A stretch of 64,000 bases of DNA from Halorubrum ruber (GCF_018228765.1 NZ_CP073695.1:1116001-1180000); one strand, 5' to 3'. Counted from the stretch's first letter, positions 8,494 to 18,991 are shown. Notes: generated by a model from the letters alone, not told the origin. Numbers and translations: made by a program.

Positions 8494-10404
8494 CTACTCC
8501 GGCTGTCCGCCGTCGCCGACCGCGACGGTCGGCCCGGGCGCGGCGCCCGGGTCGACGTCGTCGCCGGAGACGTCGAATTCGCGGACGAGCGCGCCGAGCC
8601 GCTCGGCCTGCTCCGCGAGCGAGCCGGCCTCCGTCGTCGCCTCGTTCATCGCGGTCAGCTGCTCGTCGGCGGCCTCGGCGACCGCGTCTGCCTCGTCGGC
8701 GGTCGACCCACTGATGTCCGCGACCTCCTCGGCCATCGAGACGGTCTCCTCCGTGCTGGCCGCCTGGTCGTCGGTCGCGCGGCTGATCTCGCGGATCCCC
8801 TCGCCGGCCTCCGCGGCGTTGTCCGACACCCGCGCGAACGCGTCCGCGGCGTCCTCGACGGCGTCGGCGCCGACGGCGATGTTCTCCTCGGCGCTCCGGA
8901 CCGCCTCGACGGTCCCCTCGGTCTGCGACTGCGTGGCGCCGATCAGCTCCTCGATCTCCGTGGCCGCGTCCTGGGTCTCCTCGGCGAGCTGTTTCACCTC
9001 GTCGGCGACGACCGCGAAGCCGTCGCTCCCGCCGCCACCGCCGCCGCCGGCGCGGGCCGCCTCGATGTTCGCGTTCAGGGCGAGCAGGTTCGTCTGCTCG
9101 GCGATGTCGCCGATGAGGTCGACGATTTCCCCGATGTCTTCCATCCGCTCGTCGAGCTCCTGGACGGTCCCCGCCGCGGAGTCGAGCGCCTCGCGGGACT
9201 CCTCGACGCGCTCGATCGCGGCCTCGGCCGTCTCCTCGCCGTCGTCGGCGATGTCGGCGGTCTGCTCCGCGACCTCGACGACCGTCTGGGTCGAGGAGGC
9301 GACCTCCTCGATCGTCGCCGAGAGGTCGTTCATCTCGTCGGACACCTGCCGGAGCATCTCGCGCTGCTCGTCCGCCCCCTCGGCGATCTCCGTGACCGAC
9401 TGGCTGACGGCCTCGCTCCGGTCGGCCGCGGTCTCGACGCCGTCGACCGTGTTCGCGCTCGCGGTCGACACCTCCTGAGCGAACGACCGGACCTCGCCCA
9501 TCGCCTCGTCGATGTCGTCCATCATGCCGTTGAACGCCTCGCCGATCTGGGCCATCGCCTCGCTCTCGCTCTCGGCGTCGAGCCGGACGGTCAGGTCCCC
9601 GTCGGCCGCCCGGTCCATCGCGGCGCTGTAGTCGTCAGCCTTCGTCTCGAGGTGGCTGTTCAGCCGCTCGACCTCCTCGCGGCGCTGTTCGACCTCCGCC
9701 TTGGCGGCCTCGACGTCCTGTATCTCCGACTGCTTCCGCTCGGCGAGTTCGAGCTGCTCGCGCGCCGCCTCGCGCGACTTCTCGATCGAGTACCAGTTGA
9801 CCATCAGCGCGCCGGCGAGCGCGAGGACGAACACCGCGTGAATGCCGCCCCAGACGATCGGGTTCTCGATCGCCGCGGTGTGGTTGTAGACGAGGCTCGA
9901 GTCGATGAGGCTGAACGCGCCGTGGCCGATCGCCACGTACGCGACGCCGACGGCGAACGGGAGCCAGTCCTCGTACAGCGCGAGCACCCCGATGAACACG
10001 AAGAAGCTGAAGTGCGCCTCGATGTACCCGCCCGACAGCTTCACCATCGCCATCGAGACGGTCATGAGGCTGAACGCCGTGAGCACCGTCCGCTGGCGGC
10101 GCCCGAGCCCCGACCAGTTCGCCAGCGCGGCGGTCGCGAGGATGACGGCGACGAACCCGCCGAGCATCCACGGCGGCGTCGCCGGGATCTGCGCGCCGGT
10201 GATCGACTCGGTCCCGCTGTACAGCCCCATCGCGATCAACAGCGGCACCTGTACCACGGTCGCGATCAGGATGTTCCGGTGGCGCGGCGCCCACATCTCT
10301 TCCGGCATCGAAGTGCCGTCAGGGATGTACCGGATCACCTCTCGTACGCTCCCGGTCAGCCCGCCCGATCCGCCCGAATCTATCCCGGTCGCAGTCTCTG
10401 CCAT
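8494..10404 (-). CDS. Membrane-bound methyl-accepting chemotaxis transducer
   Basis: A 636-residue transducer. Residues ~40-215 hold six hydrophobic segments with the motif [17 protein letters not shown], which recurs in membrane sensors of unknown ligand. A coiled coil and a HAMP-like region ([14 protein letters not shown]) follow, then the long antiparallel signalling domain with methylation helices. The hairpin tip reads [14 protein letters not shown] then a run of glycines then [17 protein letters not shown], so CheA/CheW binding is expected. The polyglycine at the tip is odd. No che or flagellar genes are nearby. Taxis signal unknown. Confidence 0.88.
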   Translation of the reverse strand: MAETATGIDSGGSGGLTGSVREVIRYIPDGTSMPEEMWAPRHRNILIATVVQVPLLIAMGLYSGTESITGAQIPATPPWMLGGFVAVILATAALANWSGLGRRQRTVLTAFSLMTVSMAMVKLSGGYIEAHFSFFVFIGVLALYEDWLPFAVGVAYVAIGHGAFSLIDSSLVYNHTAAIENPIVWGGIHAVFVLALAGALMVNWYSIEKSREAAREQLELAERKQSEIQDVEAAKAEVEQRREEVERLNSHLETKADDYSAAMDRAADGDLTVRLDAESESEAMAQIGEAFNGMMDDIDEAMGEVRSFAQEVSTASANTVDGVETAADRSEAVSQSVTEIAEGADEQREMLRQVSDEMNDLSATIEEVASSTQTVVEVAEQTADIADDGEETAEAAIERVEESREALDSAAGTVQELDERMEDIGEIVDLIGDIAEQTNLLALNANIEAARAGGGGGGGSDGFAVVADEVKQLAEETQDAATEIEELIGATQSQTEGTVEAVRSAEENIAVGADAVEDAADAFARVSDNAAEAGEGIREISRATDDQAASTEETVSMAEEVADISGSTADEADAVAEAADEQLTAMNEATTEAGSLAEQAERLGALVREFDVSGDDVDPGAAPGPTVAVGDGGQPE

Positions 10405-10423
10405 ACCCGTGGGTTGTCGTATG

Positions 10424-10432
10424 TTTTAAAAA
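10424..10432 (-). promoter_or_regulatory. TATA-like box of the chemotaxis transducer gene
   Basis: An A/T block (TTTTTAAAA on the minus strand) lies 20-28 bases before the ATG at 10404, fitting leaderless transcription. Confidence 0.4.
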
Positions 10433-10665
10433 CACATCGCCTCCAACTATTATCCCTGATACCGTCGTTTAGCGTGCGCAGCGACGCTAAGAAACTGGAG
10501 CCATTCGCTGACGAGACTCCTCTTTCGGCCCATTTTGCTGGTAAATTGACGTAGTCCGAACTGGTTCGGTCGATCGGCGGTCCCGATCGGCCGTCCCTCG
10601 ATTCAGCTCGACGGATCGAGTCGCCGCCGGGCCGCGACGGTGCCGTCGACCGCGCGGCCGACGAC
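10433..10665. other. Intergenic region with no recognised feature
   Basis: This gap separates the divergent transducer and nurA genes. Apart from the two TATA-like boxes at its edges I see no repeat, RNA or reading frame worth calling; the long frame that crosses it is antisense to the transducer gene. Confidence 0.5.
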
Positions 10666-10673
10666 TTTTATAT
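10666..10673 (+). promoter_or_regulatory. TATA-like box of nurA
   Basis: TTTTATAT lies 23-30 bases upstream of the GTG start at 10696, consistent with a leaderless transcript and supporting that start. Confidence 0.45.
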
Positions 10674-10695
10674 CCGTCCGGACCGCCGTACGGTC

Positions 10696-11991
10696 GTGAC
10701 GCTCGATCCGATCCACGTCGAGAACATCGCCCAGCTCGCGTACGGCATCGGCGGCGACGTGGACGCGACGGACCACGACGACCTCGCCGAGCGCGTGTGG
10801 CGCGAGTGGCTCCCCGAACTGCGCCGCGACGGGCGGGTCGTGATCGCGGCGCTCGGCGACCACGAGCGCCGCCGGGCCGCCATCGACGACGTGGCGCTCG
10901 CCGAGCGCCCGTTCGAGACCGTCCACGGCCTCGACTCGGGGACGATCAACCCGACGACATTTAAAAACGGCCTCGTCGTCGACGTCGCGCACGCGGCGAT
11001 GGCGAGCTCGCCGACGGATCTGGACCTCCACCGCGACCGCACCATCGTCGCCACCGTCCACGCCGGCGACTCGACCGCCGGCTTCGACAGCGAGTGGACC
11101 CGCCGCGACGAGGGGCACACCAAACAGCGCGTGCTCCACGTCCCCCGGGTGAACCGCTACGCGGAGCGGGTCGTCCACGCGCTCGCCCTCTACCTCGCGG
11201 AGGGGACCCACGCGCTCGACCGCGCCGACGAGGTCGACGAGCTGCTCGTCCTCGACGGCCCCATCTACCCGAAGGAGCTCTTCACCTGGGCCGACCGCGA
11301 CCCCGAGCTCGGCGCGCTCGCCCGCGAGGCGAAGCCCCGCGCGGTGATCGAGAAGTACGTCCGCCTCGTCGAGCGGTTCGCCGAGCGCGGCGTGCCGCTG
11401 GCCGGCTTCGTCAAGAACCCCGCGAGCGGCGCCGCGGTCCGGGCGCTCTCGCGCGCCGGCGTCGAGTCGCCGTGGCCCGACGACACGGCGCTTTTCACGC
11501 GGCTGCTGGAGCGGCGGGAGCAGGGTGACGGCGCCGAACCCGTCGGAACGGACGGTGACGACCCCGCGGCCGCCCGCGGCGCTCGCCTCGACGACGACCT
11601 CACGTTCACCACCTGGTTCCGCAGCCGCGGCGGCGCGGACGCGCCGATGGCCGCCGACGGCGACGCGCTCGGCGTCGAGCGCGAGCTCGACCCGGAGCTG
11701 TACGAGCCCACGTTCATGGTCGTCTACGACCCGCGGACCGACGTGACGTATAAGCTGGAGGCGCCGTACGCGTTCACCCGCGACGCGGCGACCCGCGAAC
11801 GGCTCACCCGGCAGGTGGTCACCGAGGTGGCGGCGACGCGCGGCCCGCCGGAGCCGGTCTCGAAGGCCGACGAGCTGGCGCGGATCTCCGCGACCGAGAA
11901 GGCCGCGCTCCGCCGGAAGTTCGAGGAGCGCCTCGGCAGCGACCAGCAGGCGACGTACGACGACCTGCGCTGGGGGAAAGAAACGTACTGA
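10696..11991 (+). CDS. nurA: NurA-domain DNA repair nuclease
   Basis: A 431-residue protein of the archaeal NurA family, the 5'-3' nuclease that works with the HerA helicase in end resection of double-strand breaks. The acidic metal-binding region VHGLDSGTIN lies near residue 78, further conserved aspartates occur in LLVLDGPIYPKEL, and the carboxy terminus carries basic helices. GTG is the chosen start because of the TATA box position. herA is not in this window. The last 87 bases of the gene are present a second time at 18875-18960. Confidence 0.82.
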   Translation: MTLDPIHVENIAQLAYGIGGDVDATDHDDLAERVWREWLPELRRDGRVVIAALGDHERRRAAIDDVALAERPFETVHGLDSGTINPTTFKNGLVVDVAHAAMASSPTDLDLHRDRTIVATVHAGDSTAGFDSEWTRRDEGHTKQRVLHVPRVNRYAERVVHALALYLAEGTHALDRADEVDELLVLDGPIYPKELFTWADRDPELGALAREAKPRAVIEKYVRLVERFAERGVPLAGFVKNPASGAAVRALSRAGVESPWPDDTALFTRLLERREQGDGAEPVGTDGDDPAAARGARLDDDLTFTTWFRSRGGADAPMAADGDALGVERELDPELYEPTFMVVYDPRTDVTYKLEAPYAFTRDAATRERLTRQVVTEVAATRGPPEPVSKADELARISATEKAALRRKFEERLGSDQQATYDDLRWGKETY

Positions 11992-12055
11992 ACCGCCGGC
12001 GAGACGGCGCGGGGCAGGGCGGGGCGAGACGGCGCGACCGACGCCGACGCCACCG

Positions 12056-13084
12056 TCACTCCGCGTCCGGGCGCATCGCCGCCCGCATCGCCACCGTCCC
12101 GATCTCCGCCGAATGGTCCGCGATCCGGCCGAGCGCGTCAAGCAGCCGCGTCAGCGCCCGTGCGTCGGCCGCCGTTCCGTCGAAAGACGCGTCCGAGTCG
12201 TCGAAGACGGCCGCTTCGAGGTTGTCGAGCCCGGCGGTCACCTCGTCGCGGTCCGCCAGCACCTCGTGCGCGTCCGTCGCGCTTGCCCCTTCGAGGACCG
12301 CCGTGGCGGCCGCCGCCACCAGCGCTTCGGCGTCGTCGACCGTCGCTTCGAGATCCGCGACGAGCCGGTCGCCGATCGCCGCCGAGGAGTCCCCGGCGGT
12401 CTCAGCGACCGTGACGCTCAGGTCGGCGACGGCCGTGAGTTCCCTCGCGGTTACGTAGTAGTCGAAGAGCGCCGGACGGTCCACGCCGAGGCGGTCGAGT
12501 TCCGCCATCGAGACGAGCGAACGGTTGAGGTGGCGGGCGACCATCTCGAACAGCCGGTCCGCCTCCGCCGCCCGCTCGCGGAGTCGTTCGAGGTCCGCGT
12601 CCCGGTCTCCGCAGAAGGCGACGGCGGCTTGTCTGAGCGCCGACCGAGCGACGAACCGGAGCTGGACGACCGTCTGGCGAACGGACACGTCCGCGGTCTC
12701 CAACACGCTGTGGAGCGCGAACTCGTCGGCGGTGTCGGCGGCGACCTCCGTCCCGACCAGCCCGCGGTTCGTCTCCCGCGCGGCGCGGAGCTGGCCGTCG
12801 GCAAGCGAGTCGCGGGGGGTGAGGGTCACCCGCTCGTAGCCGGTCGCGTAGGCCGCTCGAAGCAGCCGTCGCACGAGGGCCGCGTCGTCCCCGTCGACGT
12901 CGAGCGCGACGCCCTCCAACGCCGCGCCGTCCCGCTCGGAGCTCCGCACGACGATGGAGCCGTCGGCGTGCGCGTAGAGGCGCACCTCGGTCCCGGCGTC
13001 CAGACCGCGTTCGACGGCCCAGCGCTTGGGGACCGAGACGGTGTACGTCCCGCCGCCGACCCGCTGGAGTTTTCGGGTCTCCAT
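12056..13084 (-). CDS. AbrB/SpoVT-type DNA-binding domain fused to PhoU domain
   Basis: A 342-residue regulator. Residues 1-50 (METRKLQRVGGGTYTVSVPKRWA) form a swapped-hairpin AbrB-like DNA-binding domain. The remainder carries helical PhoU-type repeats, for example ADLSVTVAETAGDSSAAIGD. This archaeal architecture suggests a phosphate-responsive transcription factor, whereas the stand-alone PhoU next door is a sensor or adaptor. It is the last gene of the pst operon, 4 bases after phoU. Direct control of the operon is inferred from position only. Confidence 0.82.
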   Translation of the reverse strand: METRKLQRVGGGTYTVSVPKRWAVERGLDAGTEVRLYAHADGSIVVRSSERDGAALEGVALDVDGDDAALVRRLLRAAYATGYERVTLTPRDSLADGQLRAARETNRGLVGTEVAADTADEFALHSVLETADVSVRQTVVQLRFVARSALRQAAVAFCGDRDADLERLRERAAEADRLFEMVARHLNRSLVSMAELDRLGVDRPALFDYYVTARELTAVADLSVTVAETAGDSSAAIGDRLVADLEATVDDAEALVAAAATAVLEGASATDAHEVLADRDEVTAGLDNLEAAVFDDSDASFDGTAADARALTRLLDALGRIADHSAEIGTVAMRAAMRPDAE

Positions 13085-13088
13085 CGTC

Positions 13089-13781
13089 TCAGTAGAGGAG
13101 TTCGGCGTCGTGTTCGACCATGTACACCGTCCTCGCGGCGACGTTGACGGCGTGGTCGCCGACGCGCTCGACGTCGCGGACCGTGAGCAGCAGCCGGGAA
13201 ACGTCGTCGAGGACGCGCTCGACGCCCCAGGAGTCGTCCGCCACCTCGCCCGTCGCGCGCTCGACGAGGTCGCGGACGACCTGTTCGCTCGCGCGCTGAC
13301 ACAGGGCGTCGATCCGGTCGTCGCCGGCGTGGATCTCGCGGCACAGCTCGATGTCTCGCGTCCGGTAGGCGGTCAGCGCGTCCTCGACCGCGTCGCGCGC
13401 CTCGCGGCCGATCGCCACGGCGTCGACCGCCGGCGGCGACTCGCCGGGCTCCGCGAGCGCGTACCGTCCGAAGTTCGTCGCCAGGTCGCCGATCCGTTCG
13501 AGGTCAGTCAGGATCTTGAACGAGGCGGCCACGAACCGCAGGTCGCTCGCGACGGGCTGTTGGAGCGCGAAGAGGTCGATACAGTCCGCCTCGACGGAGA
13601 GGTACGCGTCGTTGATCGCGTCGTCGCCGTCGATGACCTCGCGGGCGACCGCCGGGTCGCCCGACTCTAAGGCGTCGAGTCCCGTCTCCAACTGGTCCAA
13701 GACCGCCTCGCCGAGCGCGACGACCCTGTCTCGGAGGTCGTCTAGCTCGGTGCGGTATCGGTCTCTGGGCACGCTGGTCAC
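13089..13781 (-). CDS. phoU: Phosphate signalling complex protein PhoU
   Basis: A 230-residue all-helical protein with two PhoU repeats. The signature regions are [22 protein letters not shown] and [21 protein letters not shown], whose acidic and asparagine residues bind metal clusters in characterised PhoU proteins. It should modulate the Pst transporter when phosphate is sufficient. The GTG start overlaps the end of pstB by four bases, pointing to translational coupling. A close paralogue lies at 48304-48978. Confidence 0.92.
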   Translation of the reverse strand: MTSVPRDRYRTELDDLRDRVVALGEAVLDQLETGLDALESGDPAVAREVIDGDDAINDAYLSVEADCIDLFALQQPVASDLRFVAASFKILTDLERIGDLATNFGRYALAEPGESPPAVDAVAIGREARDAVEDALTAYRTRDIELCREIHAGDDRIDALCQRASEQVVRDLVERATGEVADDSWGVERVLDDVSRLLLTVRDVERVGDHAVNVAARTVYMVEHDAELLY

Positions 13782-14674
13782 CCGAACTTGCCGGTGACGT
13801 AGTCCTCGACCCGCTGGCTCTCCGGGTTCTCGAATATCTTCTCCGTCTCGTCGTACTCGACGAGCTCGCCGCCGGTGAGGAACACCGCCGTCTGCTCGGA
13901 GATGCGCGCGGCCTGCTGCATGTTGTGCGTGACGATGACCACCGTGTACTCCTCCGCGAGCTCGTCGATCAGGTCCTCGATCTTGGCGGTGGCGATGGGG
14001 TCGAGCGCCGACGCCGGCTCGTCCATCAGGATGACCTCGGGGTCGGTCGCGAGACAGCGCGCGATGCAGAGCCGCTGCTGCTGGCCGCCCGACAGCCCGA
14101 GCGCGTTGTCGTCGAGCCGGTCGTTCACCTCCTCCCAGATGGCGGCCCGGCGGAGCGACCGCTCGACGAGGTCGTCGAGCTCCTCGGTGTCGTCGCGGCC
14201 GAGCGCGCGGGCCAGAAGCCCCGTTTCGAGGTCGCCGTGCTTCCGTGGCCCGTAGGAGACGTTGTCACGGATCGACTTCGGGAAGGGGTTGGGATTCTGG
14301 AACACCATCCCCACCCGCTTCCGGAGCTCCACGAGGTCGACGCCGTCGGCGTACACCTCCTCGCCGTCGAGCCTGACCGACCCCTCGACGCGCGCGCTCC
14401 GGATGCGGTCGTTCATGCGGTTGAGCGAGCGCAGGAACGTGGACTTCCCGCAGCCCGACGGGCCGATGAGCGCCGTCACGCTGCGCTCGGGGATCTCCAT
14501 CGAGATCCCGTCGAGCGCGTGGTCGCTGCCGTAGTACACGTCGAGGTCCTCGACCGCCATCTTCGGCGCGCCGCTGAACTGGTAGTTCGACCACTCGGGG
14601 TCGACGCGCTCGTCGGTCTCCCCGGTGGTGGTCTGTTCCGCCGCCGTCGTGGATTCGCTCGTAGCCTTACTCAT
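13778..14674 (-). CDS. pstB: Phosphate ABC transporter ATPase PstB
   Basis: A 298-residue ABC ATPase that powers phosphate import. Walker A is GPSGCGKST, the signature is LSGGQQQR, and Walker B is [12 protein letters not shown] with the switch histidine in IVTHNMQQA. The typical PstB phrases [11 protein letters not shown] and [13 protein letters not shown] are present. A haloarchaeal acidic extension of about 35 residues precedes the domain. It overlaps pstA by 8 bases and phoU by 4, so it sits in the middle of one transcript. Confidence 0.96.
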   Translation of the reverse strand: MSKATSESTTAAEQTTTGETDERVDPEWSNYQFSGAPKMAVEDLDVYYGSDHALDGISMEIPERSVTALIGPSGCGKSTFLRSLNRMNDRIRSARVEGSVRLDGEEVYADGVDLVELRKRVGMVFQNPNPFPKSIRDNVSYGPRKHGDLETGLLARALGRDDTEELDDLVERSLRRAAIWEEVNDRLDDNALGLSGGQQQRLCIARCLATDPEVILMDEPASALDPIATAKIEDLIDELAEEYTVVIVTHNMQQAARISEQTAVFLTGGELVEYDETEKIFENPESQRVEDYVTGKFG

Positions 14675-16226
14675 GCTGTAACCTCCGCCGGAAGTAGATG
14701 CGAGTGCCGACGCCGATCGCGTAGAAGCTCAAGACGACGGCCAGAAGGACGAACGCGGTCGCCCAGCCGAACTCCTCGTTGCCGCTCACGCCCGCCGTGA
14801 TCGTCGCGTAGAGCTGATACGGTAGCGCCGGCGCGCTCTGGAGGAGCGCGTCGTTGACGACGAACGGCGGCCGCGCGACGAACTGGAACGAACCCAGCAC
14901 GCTCGGCGCGTCGTCGCGCAGCCCGCCCGCCATCACGAGCAGGATCGGGGCCGTCTCCCCCGCGATCCGACCGACCCCGAGGATGACGCCGGTGACGATG
15001 CCCGGGAGCGCCGTCGGGACGACGACGCTTCGGATCGTCTCCCACTGGCTCACCCCGAGCGCGGCGCTTGCGTCGCGGTACTCGTCGGGGACGGCCTTGA
15101 TGGCCTCCCGACTGGTGATCGTCACCAGCGGGAGAAGCATGAACCCGAGCACTAACATCCCCGAGAGCAGCGACGTGGTGTTGCCGAACCGGGGGACGAG
15201 GAACGCGTAACCGAACAGGCCGAAGACGACGCTCGGCGTGCTCCAGAGGCCGTTCGTCGCGACCTCGACCAGCTGCGTGAACCGGCCGCGCTCAGCGTAC
15301 TCGGAGAGGAAGACGGCCGCGCCGACGGCCAGCGGGACGCCGACGAGGACGGCGCCGATCACGAGCCACACCGTCCCGACGACGGCGGGGAAGACGCCGT
15401 TCGCCACGTCCGGCCGGAAGTTGTACCCGTCCATGACGAACGGCCAGCGGAACTCGAAGGCGAGCGGGTCGAAGACGATCCCCTGCGTCGCCCGGCCGAA
15501 CCCCTTCACGCCGATGAAGAGGATCAGCGTCGCCAGGACGACGAGCATCCCGATCGCGTTGAGCCCGACGAGGAAGTACGCCGCCGACTGCCGGCCCGCG
15601 GCGCCGAATCCGCTCCGGGCCGACACCGCCGCCCAGCAGGCGACGAGCGACGCCACCCCAGCGAGCACCGGGATGACCATGTAGCCGGGGAACGTGACTG
15701 AGAACCCCTCTGGCGCCCACGTCCAGCCGGCGGTAACGACGTCGGCGAGGACGAGCGCGCCGACGAGCAGCGCGAGTCCGCCCGCGGGGAGCGTCGTCCC
15801 GAGGTCCTCGCGGGCGAGCGTGACGAAGCCGCCGACGGCCAGCCCCGCGACCAGCGCGGCCGGTAGGGAGACGACAAGCGGGAGCCCGAGCGTCTGGGAC
15901 GCCGTCAGGCCTCCCGCAGCGAGCGCGATCCCGCCGAATCCGAGCGCCGGACCGACGGTCCCGCGCTCCTCCGGGGTCGTCTCGAAGGTCCCGAGGAACG
16001 AGCCGACGCCGAGGCCGACGACCGTCAGACCCGCCGCGGCGAGCGCGAGCGCGACCCACTCGAACGCATTGAGTCCGAAGGCGGCGGTGTCGCCGGTGAT
16101 CACGCGGGCGATGGCGAGGGCCGACAGGCCGATGACGGTCATACCGACGCCGACGACGCTGTCGGTCAGACGGACGAAGCCGTCGCCTTGGTCGCTTCGA
16201 AGCGAGCGGTTGGTGACGGTGCTCAC
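14667..16226 (-). CDS. pstA: Phosphate ABC transporter permease PstA
   Basis: A 519-residue permease, much longer than bacterial PstA (~280-300). The amino-terminal ~230 residues add about six extra hydrophobic segments. The canonical permease domain then follows with [21 protein letters not shown] and the EAA-type loop [21 protein letters not shown]. It forms the membrane channel with PstC. The start overlaps the pstC stop by four bases. The extra membrane region is common in haloarchaeal homologues, and its purpose is unknown. Confidence 0.93.
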   Translation of the reverse strand: MSTVTNRSLRSDQGDGFVRLTDSVVGVGMTVIGLSALAIARVITGDTAAFGLNAFEWVALALAAAGLTVVGLGVGSFLGTFETTPEERGTVGPALGFGGIALAAGGLTASQTLGLPLVVSLPAALVAGLAVGGFVTLAREDLGTTLPAGGLALLVGALVLADVVTAGWTWAPEGFSVTFPGYMVIPVLAGVASLVACWAAVSARSGFGAAGRQSAAYFLVGLNAIGMLVVLATLILFIGVKGFGRATQGIVFDPLAFEFRWPFVMDGYNFRPDVANGVFPAVVGTVWLVIGAVLVGVPLAVGAAVFLSEYAERGRFTQLVEVATNGLWSTPSVVFGLFGYAFLVPRFGNTTSLLSGMLVLGFMLLPLVTITSREAIKAVPDEYRDASAALGVSQWETIRSVVVPTALPGIVTGVILGVGRIAGETAPILLVMAGGLRDDAPSVLGSFQFVARPPFVVNDALLQSAPALPYQLYATITAGVSGNEEFGWATAFVLLAVVLSFYAIGVGTRIYFRRRLQHE

Positions 16227-17335
16227 GCTTGGCCCTCCAGTTTCCGTTTCATTCGCGATTCGACCGCCTGCGAGACGATGCTGAGGAACATCACGGAGAC
16301 GAAAAGCACCACGCCGGCCGCGAACAGCGCCTGCATGTGCATCCCGTCGGCGTTACCGTACTGGCTCGCGATGAGGCTGGTCAGCGAGATGGTGTTCCCG
16401 AAGACGTTGTACAGCGGCTCGGGCAGCTGGACCACGTTCGAGAGGATCACGGTCGCGGCCATCGTCTCGCCGACGGCGCGTCCCACGCCGAGCAGGACCG
16501 CCGCCGAGACGCCCGAGAACGATGCCGGCATCGTGATCCCCTTGATCGTCTGCCAGTCGGTCGCGCCGAGCGCCAGCGAGCCGTCCTTCATCGAGTTGGG
16601 GACGCTCGTCAGCGCGTCTTCGGCCACGGAGACGACCGTCGGCAGCGCCATCAGCCCGATGACGACGCCGACGATGGCCATGTTTCCGAGGCCAGGCGTG
16701 CCGAGGTGGTCGTAGACGAACGGCGAGATAAGGACGAATCCGAGCCACCCGTACACGATCGAGGGGATGCCGGCGAGTATCTCGATGCCGGGCTTCACCG
16801 ATTCGCGCACGGTCGGCGGGGCGATCTCCGCGATGAAGACCGCGCCCGCGACGCCGAGCGGGCCGGCGACGAGCATCGCGATGACGGTCGTCATCAGCGT
16901 GCCCCAGATCATCGGGGTCAGCGAGTAGACGTCCCCGCTCGTGCTCCAGAGCTCTCCGACGCCGGGGATGAGGGTGACTCCGAACACGCGGACCGGCTCG
17001 GTGAGCCCGAAGATCCGTATCCCCATGTGCTGAAACACGGGTATCGAGCGCGCGATCAGGAAGATCGAGATGAGCCCCAAGATGACCGTCGTCGCGACCG
17101 TCGCGAGGAAGGTCACCGACTTGACCGTGGCCGCCTGGTGGTTGAACCACCCGTACGCCGTCGCGGCGAGAAAGCCCGAGACAGGGACGACGGTCAGCGT
17201 CGAGTTCGAGAGGAAGAGCCCGAACGCGACGAGGAGACACGCCCCGCCTACGAGACCGGTGAGGAGGACCCCACGGTCCGCGTCCGTGACGCTTCGTCCC
17301 TCGAAGCCGGCGATGCTAGTGTTACTGAGTTTCAT
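16223..17335 (-). CDS. pstC: Phosphate ABC transporter permease PstC
   Basis: A 370-residue permease with about eight membrane segments. Family markers are GIEILAGIPSIVYGWLGFV and the EAA loop EDALTSVPNSMKDGSLALGATDW, which contacts PstB. ATG 17335 (MKLSNTSIAGFEG) is chosen; the longer frame adds 48 unlikely residues. It lies about 160 bases after pstS and overlaps pstA, so it is the second gene of the operon. Confidence 0.94.
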   Translation of the reverse strand: MKLSNTSIAGFEGRSVTDADRGVLLTGLVGGACLLVAFGLFLSNSTLTVVPVSGFLAATAYGWFNHQAATVKSVTFLATVATTVILGLISIFLIARSIPVFQHMGIRIFGLTEPVRVFGVTLIPGVGELWSTSGDVYSLTPMIWGTLMTTVIAMLVAGPLGVAGAVFIAEIAPPTVRESVKPGIEILAGIPSIVYGWLGFVLISPFVYDHLGTPGLGNMAIVGVVIGLMALPTVVSVAEDALTSVPNSMKDGSLALGATDWQTIKGITMPASFSGVSAAVLLGVGRAVGETMAATVILSNVVQLPEPLYNVFGNTISLTSLIASQYGNADGMHMQALFAAGVVLFVSVMFLSIVSQAVESRMKRKLEGQA

Positions 17336-17494
17336 TCGTGCGTGTGTGGTGAATCGGTGAACGGCTCGTTCGTATACTGAAACATGAATGGCCTTCTCGT
17401 GGCCCGAAAGATGGGTCGCCGCGTCGGCCGGACGTCGGCGCGGAATCTCCGGAGACCGGCGCGCCGAAGAACGGCGCACCGCGAGCCCTCGGCG

Positions 17495-18643
17495 TTACGC
17501 CGACGGTTCCGGCAGCGCGTCGATCTGCTCCTGACGGAACTCGTCCTCGAGGGGGAGGTAGTCGTTCGGCTCGACGAACATCTCCTGTCCGTACTCGCTG
17601 AGGATCATCCGGATGAACGCCGCCTCCTTGTTGGAGGTGCCGTCCCAGGTGTAACAGTGGAGCGCGCGCGAGAGCGGGTAATCGAGCGTGCCGAGGTTCT
17701 CGCCGTAGCGGTACGTGGTGCCCTCGATGGTGAGCGCGACCGGCGGCACGCCGCCGTCGGGCTCGAGGAACGCCAGCGCGATGTACGCGATGGAGTTGTC
17801 AGTGTTGTCGACCGTCGAGGCGACCTGCTGGTTCTGCCCCTGACGGACGTCGACGCCGCCCATCGACGCGTCCGGGTCGCCGAGGACGTTGACGCGGAAC
17901 GAGGTGTCGGTCCCCGAGCCCTCGGCGCGGCCGACGGCGTTGATCTCGCGGTCGGGACCGCCGAGCTCCGACCAGTTGGTGACGTCTCCCCGGTAGATGT
18001 CCTGAACGTCTTCGAGGGTGAGCTCAGTGACGCCCGCGTCGTAGATCTCTCGGCTGACGACGATCGGCTGAGCGTCGACCGCGACGACGTGGTCCGTGAA
18101 CGGTTCGAGTTCCTCCTCGCTCCGATCCGGGAACTCCGCGCTGACGGGCGCGGACGCGTCACCGATGTCGACCTGGCCGCGCTCGAGCTTCTCCAGCCCG
18201 ACGCCGGTGTGGTTGAGGCCGATACTCGTGAAGAACGGGGGCGTCCCCTCCTCGCCGCTGGGTTCGAAGCCGTAGAGGCCCGCCCAGTAGTCGGCCATGT
18301 TCTGGTCCGTGTCGATGCCGTACTGCCCGGGGCCCCAGTACTCCTCGTCGGAGGCGGGCGCGTTCCCGTTCCAGAGCGACCCCGCGAGGCTCGTGATCGG
18401 GTACACGGTCGAAGAGCCGTCCGCGGTCAGGGGCGAGGTGTCTGCGCTCTCGTCCTCGCCGTCGCCGCCGTCGCCGCCGTCGCCGCCGTCGCTACCGTCG
18501 CTTCCGTCGCTACCGTCGCTACCGTCGCCGCCGTCGCTCCCGCCCGAACAGCCCGCGAGGCCGGCCGCTCCCACGGCTCCGGTCGTGACGAGAATCTTAC
18601 GACGCGATACTAAGTCCGCCAGACGCTCTCCGTCCTGCGTCAT
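17495..18643 (-). CDS. pstS: Phosphate-binding lipoprotein PstS
   Basis: A 382-residue extracellular phosphate receptor. A twin-arginine signal (SRRKILVTTGAVGAAGLAGC) ends in a lipobox; a low-complexity Gly/Ser/Asp linker of ~35 residues then leads to the binding domain. Ligand loops of the PstS fold are visible: TADGSSTVYPIT and GRAEGSGTDTSFR. It delivers phosphate to PstCA. It is the first gene of the operon and has two TATA-like boxes upstream. The ATG at 18643 is preferred to a GTG one codon earlier. Confidence 0.94.
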   Translation of the reverse strand: MTQDGERLADLVSRRKILVTTGAVGAAGLAGCSGGSDGGDGSDGSDGSDGSDGGDGGDGGDGEDESADTSPLTADGSSTVYPITSLAGSLWNGNAPASDEEYWGPGQYGIDTDQNMADYWAGLYGFEPSGEEGTPPFFTSIGLNHTGVGLEKLERGQVDIGDASAPVSAEFPDRSEEELEPFTDHVVAVDAQPIVVSREIYDAGVTELTLEDVQDIYRGDVTNWSELGGPDREINAVGRAEGSGTDTSFRVNVLGDPDASMGGVDVRQGQNQQVASTVDNTDNSIAYIALAFLEPDGGVPPVALTIEGTTYRYGENLGTLDYPLSRALHCYTWDGTSNKEAAFIRMILSEYGQEMFVEPNDYLPLEDEFRQEQIDALPEPSA

Positions 18644-18665
18644 CACGTGGACGCTCGGGAAGCCA

Positions 18666-18685
18666 CATAAAAGCCGTTTATAATA
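18666..18685 (-). promoter_or_regulatory. Putative tandem promoters of the pst operon
   Basis: On the minus strand two TATA-like boxes, TTTTATG (18666-18672) and TATTATAA (18678-18685), lie about 23-42 bases upstream of the pstS ATG. The spacing allows two nearby transcription starts; a phosphate-responsive operator is expected but I cannot point to one. Confidence 0.4.
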
Positions 18686-18874
18686 GGGGTACGAGACCGG
18701 ACTGATACCACCGGACTACTCTGACCAGTACGGAGGTCACATACCTCTATTTACTCGATATATATTTTCCTCTGTCTTCGGTCCTCAGTTCGCGCTCGAG
18801 AGTGCGTTCGAGCGGTATGGTTGCGAACTGGATCAAATCTCGGTCCCGGAGAAGGCTCGGTCCCGGAGATGGCG

Positions 18875-18960
18875 GCGCTCGGTCGGAAGTTCGAAAGCGC
18901 CTCGGCAGCGACCAGCAGGCGACGTACGACGACCTGCGCTGGGGGAAAGACGGGTACTGA
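18875..18960 (+). pseudogene. Duplicated 3' end of nurA (gene fragment)
   Basis: These 86 bases match the end of nurA (11905-11991). Positions 18896-18950 are identical to 11927-11981 over 55 bases, the stop TGA is kept, and one base is lost near 18895, so the frame is broken. A 14-bp direct repeat (18839-18852 and 18856-18869) lies just upstream. No promoter or start belongs to it. The rest of the 18644-19020 gap holds only the pst promoter and the TATA box of the next gene. Confidence 0.85.
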
Positions 18961-18991
18961 GCGGTCGGCTCGGCTCCCGTGCGGTCCGGGA

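Noticed and set aside
8458-10554. A 698-codon open frame on the + strand
   Set aside because: It is the antisense shadow of the chemotaxis transducer gene and has no recognisable domain.
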